Below, in pieces: positions 61,388-64,000 of a stretch of DNA of 64,000 nucleotides. The DNA comes from UBA10349 sp003485905 (lineage in GTDB: Bacteria; Pseudomonadota; Gammaproteobacteria; Arenicellales; Arenicellaceae). The stretch is from the NCBI GenBank assembly GCA_943787185.1, contig CALSLL010000002.1:62001-126000 (forward strand), read 5' to 3'. Position 1 is the first letter of the stretch. Each line of letters starts with the position of its first letter. Below the pieces are notes generated by a model. That model saw only the letters and a program-made list of their open reading frames with translations. It was not told where the DNA came from and ran no database searches. The position numbers and the translations under genes were made by a program.

Positions 61388-62425
61388 TTATTCGTCAGTT
61401 AAAAAGTGGTACATACCTAGAACATTTTCATGTAACCATGAATATCCGGACCAATCACTGTAATCGGGAAGTGCAATGTTTTCTCGCATTTCTTCGAGTG
61501 ATTGACCCGTTGCAATTCCTTCGCTGACAGCAGCCTGTAATTGATCGAAGTATTCTCGCCATTCGGTAACGTCGGAAGCACCACCTAACGGCCCATGGCC
61601 AGGAGAGATGAAGTCGTAGTCCTTAGAAACGGTCTCCCAATGATTAATAGCAGTCATCCATTCGTCAAACATCTTATTCTCAAAATCCATCTCGCGATAT
61701 GGCAGGCGCTGGAAGGTTACGAAATCAACAATATGCATTGCCTTTTCTTCAGGGAACGTAATCACACTCATATCAGATGAATGATTCATTTCTCCGACCC
61801 ACGTCATTTCGACGTCTTTACCACCAAGTGAGATGACCATATTGGTGGCGTAGGTAAGCTCTGGCTCTCGAACCTGACTGATTGGTCCGCGCAATACTTC
61901 TGCGCCGTTGAGTACACCGTCTTCGTTTTCGTCAAAGCCAACAAAATTAGCGAGTACCGCACCGCTTGCTTCGTTCATCTCAATCAGTCCATTGTCGTTT
62001 GCATCCATAGTCGCAGCAATCGCGTATTGTCCTTCGAGTGGCAGTGGTGTGGATTCTGGTGGCATAGCCATGTGGGTCAACATGTTCTCGTGCCCAACGA
62101 AAGTGGCTGTTTCAGCGAACACATCACCACCAGAGCCGTGATCTCCATGATGATGGCTATAGAGTACATACTTTACGGGCACGTCAAACCGGGTATCAAG
62201 TTCGCTTTTCAGCCAGGCAGAAAACCCGGGGTTTATTGGGTCCGTCAAAATGATTCCTTCTTCGGTGACCAAGAAAACAGTAAAGTGGTTATTGTTTTGT
62301 CCACGATATAAATCGCCCGTTATCTGTGTGATTGATCTGGTGGGTTCTTCCTGTGCAATGGAGCTGGTTGGAATACCCAATATCAGAAGCAATCCAGAAA
62401 GTGCAAAGATACGATTAATAGTCAT
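61388..62425 (-). CDS. MBL-fold hydrolase with an inserted EF-hand pair
   Basis: This 345-residue secreted metallo-beta-lactamase-fold protein has a signal peptide ending TSSIA|QEEPT. The metal motif HHHGDH is complete (residues 91-96), with His215 in GEMNHSSDM and SPGHGPLG near the end. Between them, residues 141-152 (DANDNGLIEMNE) and 165-176 (DENEDGVLNGAE) are two canonical EF-hand calcium loops. The ATG has a GAGGGA ribosome binding site. Members hydrolyse varied substrates; I cannot name one. The EF-hand insertion suggests calcium-dependent folding or regulation. The MBL and EF-hand calls are strong, the role unknown. Confidence 0.9.
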   Translation of the reverse strand: MTINRIFALSGLLLILGIPTSSIAQEEPTRSITQITGDLYRGQNNNHFTVFLVTEEGIILTDPINPGFSAWLKSELDTRFDVPVKYVLYSHHHGDHGSGGDVFAETATFVGHENMLTHMAMPPESTPLPLEGQYAIAATMDANDNGLIEMNEASGAVLANFVGFDENEDGVLNGAEVLRGPISQVREPELTYATNMVISLGGKDVEMTWVGEMNHSSDMSVITFPEEKAMHIVDFVTFQRLPYREMDFENKMFDEWMTAINHWETVSKDYDFISPGHGPLGGASDVTEWREYFDQLQAAVSEGIATGQSLEEMRENIALPDYSDWSGYSWLHENVLGMYHFLTDE

Positions 62426-62640
62426 TTAATTTCCCTCTACTTTATTTTTTAGTTCAGCAAAAAAAAGTATAAAGCACTTAACTGTTTAGAAATATCCTAT
62501 TTAGAAGGGTTTGTTACTGCGGCAAGACAATTTGTTTTGAACACGCCATAATGATTTCCAATCAAGTTAGTCCGGCATACGTTTGGAGCGGGCGCTTGTC
62601 TACGCAGTCAAGACTAAGCATTAGAGGGGATTATAGGCGC

Positions 62641-64000
62641 ATGAAAAACTTTAAATTTATCGTTGTAGGCCTACTGACTTTGGCGGGTTGCAACCAGTCA
62701 ACAGATTCGAGGCCAGTAGCCGAAACCATTTTAGCGACCCCTGAAACTTCCATTACGCCGATTGTTCCTAGGGGTCCGTATCAAACGACGGGTATTAAAA
62801 TCGGCGAGGTGACGAGTGCCGAGGCAATCGTCTGGACCCGATTAACCCAGAATCCAGAACGTGTTGGCAGCGATGCTCCGTGGCCAAATGTTCTCTATAA
62901 GAGCCCAGATAGTGATGAATTACAGGAGGACCTCCCTGGTCGATTTCATCCGCACGATTGGGTGCCAGTAGTTACTTATCCTGAAGGATATTCACTAGAC
63001 AATATCGACGGCGCAGTTCGTGGCGCCGAAGGGGAGCTTCGGGTTGAGTATCGGCCCGAAGGCAGCGAGAATTGGCTGTCGACGGAATGGCAAGCGGTCG
63101 ATCCGGAGCAAGATTTCACTAGTCAATTTATGCTGATAAATCTTCTGTCAGGGGCAGATTATGAAGTTCGTGTTGAATCACGACAAACGGGTAGCACGGA
63201 AGTTTCATCTGCGATAGAAGGTCATTTTCGAACCGCACCGTCGCCGGATGTTCCCGCCCGCGTAGTATTTGCCGCCACCACTGGACAAGACTACGAAGAT
63301 CAAGATGCGCCGGGTGGCGGATTTCGCATGTATCCATCTATGATGGATTTAGATGTTGACTTTTTTGTACACACTGGCGATATCGTTTATTACGACGCGT
63401 ACGCAAAGAACGTTGATTTGGCGAGGTGGGGATGGGCTCGAATGTACAGTTTGCCGACTAACATGGAATTTCAGCGCAACGTTACCAGCTATTTCATCAA
63501 GGATGACCATGACACTTGGCAGGATGATACATGGCCGACGCAGGAAAGCTCATATATGGGGGCTCTTACTTTTCAGGACGGAGTAAGAATTTTTAAGGAA
63601 CAAGTCCCGATGAACGATTTAACCTACCGCACCTATCGGTGGGGACAAGATCTACAGGTCTGGTTAGTTGAAGGCAGAGATTATCGCGATGAAAACGAGG
63701 TGCCTGATTATGTTGGCAAATCAATTTGGGGGGAGGAGCAGAAGGCATGGTTCAAAGAAACGGTCGAAGCATCTGACGCAACATTTAAGATCTTGATTAG
63801 TCCAACCCCTATGGTTGGCCCAGATAATGAGGGTAAAACTGATAGTCACGCCAATGTTTCGTTTGATTTCGAAGGTAGCGAGCTTCGTAAGTTCATGGCC
63901 GATCAAGATAATATGATAACCATAGTCGGCGACCGGCATTGGCAATACGTCTCGGTCGATGATGAAACTGGCTTGCGCGAATATGCAACGGGCCCCGCCA
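62641..64000 (+). CDS. PhoD-like metallophosphatase lipoprotein (3' truncated by window end)
   Basis: The frame is open from ATG 62641 to the window edge (453 residues visible, no stop). Lipobox LAGC (Cys17) marks a lipoprotein. A fibronectin-like N-terminal domain (ITSAEAIVWTRLT-type, DYEVRVESRQ) precedes the PhoD catalytic part: HTGDIVYYD, KDDHDTWQDD and TIVGDRHWQYVS, the alkaline phosphatase D signature. It would release phosphate from phosphodiesters or monoesters. It is divergent from the MBL gene across a 215-base gap. Window end cuts it, so the C-terminus is unknown. Confidence 0.92.
   Translation, partial: MKNFKFIVVGLLTLAGCNQSTDSRPVAETILATPETSITPIVPRGPYQTTGIKIGEVTSAEAIVWTRLTQNPERVGSDAPWPNVLYKSPDSDELQEDLPGRFHPHDWVPVVTYPEGYSLDNIDGAVRGAEGELRVEYRPEGSENWLSTEWQAVDPEQDFTSQFMLINLLSGADYEVRVESRQTGSTEVSSAIEGHFRTAPSPDVPARVVFAATTGQDYEDQDAPGGGFRMYPSMMDLDVDFFVHTGDIVYYDAYAKNVDLARWGWARMYSLPTNMEFQRNVTSYFIKDDHDTWQDDTWPTQESSYMGALTFQDGVRIFKEQVPMNDLTYRTYRWGQDLQVWLVEGRDYRDENEVPDYVGKSIWGEEQKAWFKETVEASDATFKILISPTPMVGPDNEGKTDSHANVSFDFEGSELRKFMADQDNMITIVGDRHWQYVSVDDETGLREYATGPA

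Noticed and set aside
1..64000. CRISPR arrays, prophage, rRNA operons
   Set aside because: No repeated spacer arrays, phage structural genes or rRNA sequence noticed on reading through the window.

Overview
The window is chromosomal DNA of a free-living gammaproteobacterium outside the enterics. The evidence is the core gene order (yebC-ruvCAB-ybgC-tolQRAB-pal-queEC-tRNA-Lys; gmk-rpoZ-spoT-ridA-recG; leuS-lptE-holA; rng-yhdP-tldD-pmbA), a Gram-negative envelope set (LptE, Tol-Pal, several lipoproteins, YhdP) and a UbiA ubiquinone enzyme. DUF6152, PhoD-like and metallo-beta-lactamase (MBL) proteins fit an aquatic or marine lineage. I cannot place it to order. No phage, plasmid or CRISPR locus is visible. 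The only clear mobile element is one intact IS30-family insertion sequence.

Layout. 1-4008: the 3' end of yicC, then an accessory block (DUF6152 protein, MBL-fold lipoprotein, IS30 element) sitting between yicC and gmk, which are usually adjacent. 4009-10676: gmk, rpoZ, spoT, ridA, recG, ubiA. 10734-17818: an orphan ParA-like ATPase, a fatty-acid-hydroxylase-type membrane enzyme, an M48 lipoprotein protease, a small membrane protein, a reverse-strand pair (FAD oxidoreductase plus YtqB-type methyltransferase) that may replace bifunctional MnmC in tRNA wobble modification, an LplT-like transporter and tag. 17956-34718: a long, tightly packed run of housekeeping genes from leuS to pmbA, many overlapping by 4 bases. 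34885-40539: fmdB-like, aspS, an inositol-monophosphatase-family gene and a divergent GT2/membrane glycosyltransferase-like pair. 40703-52262: yebC, ruvCAB, the Tol-Pal operon, a CpoB-position protein without TPR repeats, queE, queC and a fused MlaF-MlaE-type ABC transporter. 52271-52452: tRNA-Lys(UUU) with a near-consensus promoter carrying a GC-rich discriminator, and a strong terminator. 52510-64000: accessory genes, namely a YkgJ-type Cys cluster protein, an FkbM methyltransferase fused to a PqqD-like domain, a Cu/Ag efflux operon (Cys-rich small protein, CusC, CusB with an N-terminal YtkA-like domain, CusA), a membrane-anchored unknown, an MBL enzyme with two EF-hand loops, and a truncated PhoD-like lipoprotein phosphatase running off the end.

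How the genes work together. Themes are envelope maintenance (LptE, YhdP, Tol-Pal, MlaFE-like, LplT-like), ribosome and tRNA maturation (RsfS, RlmH, RNase G, QueE/QueC, MnmM-like, LeuRS, AspRS), DNA repair (RuvABC, RecG, Tag, HolA) and stress or metal response (SpoT, RpoZ, Cus). The most unusual candidates are the adjacent oxidoreductase/methyltransferase pair at 14256-15913, the FkbM-PqqD fusion at 52919-53902, the MlaF-MlaE fusion at 50745-52262, and the EF-hand MBL enzyme at 61388-62425.
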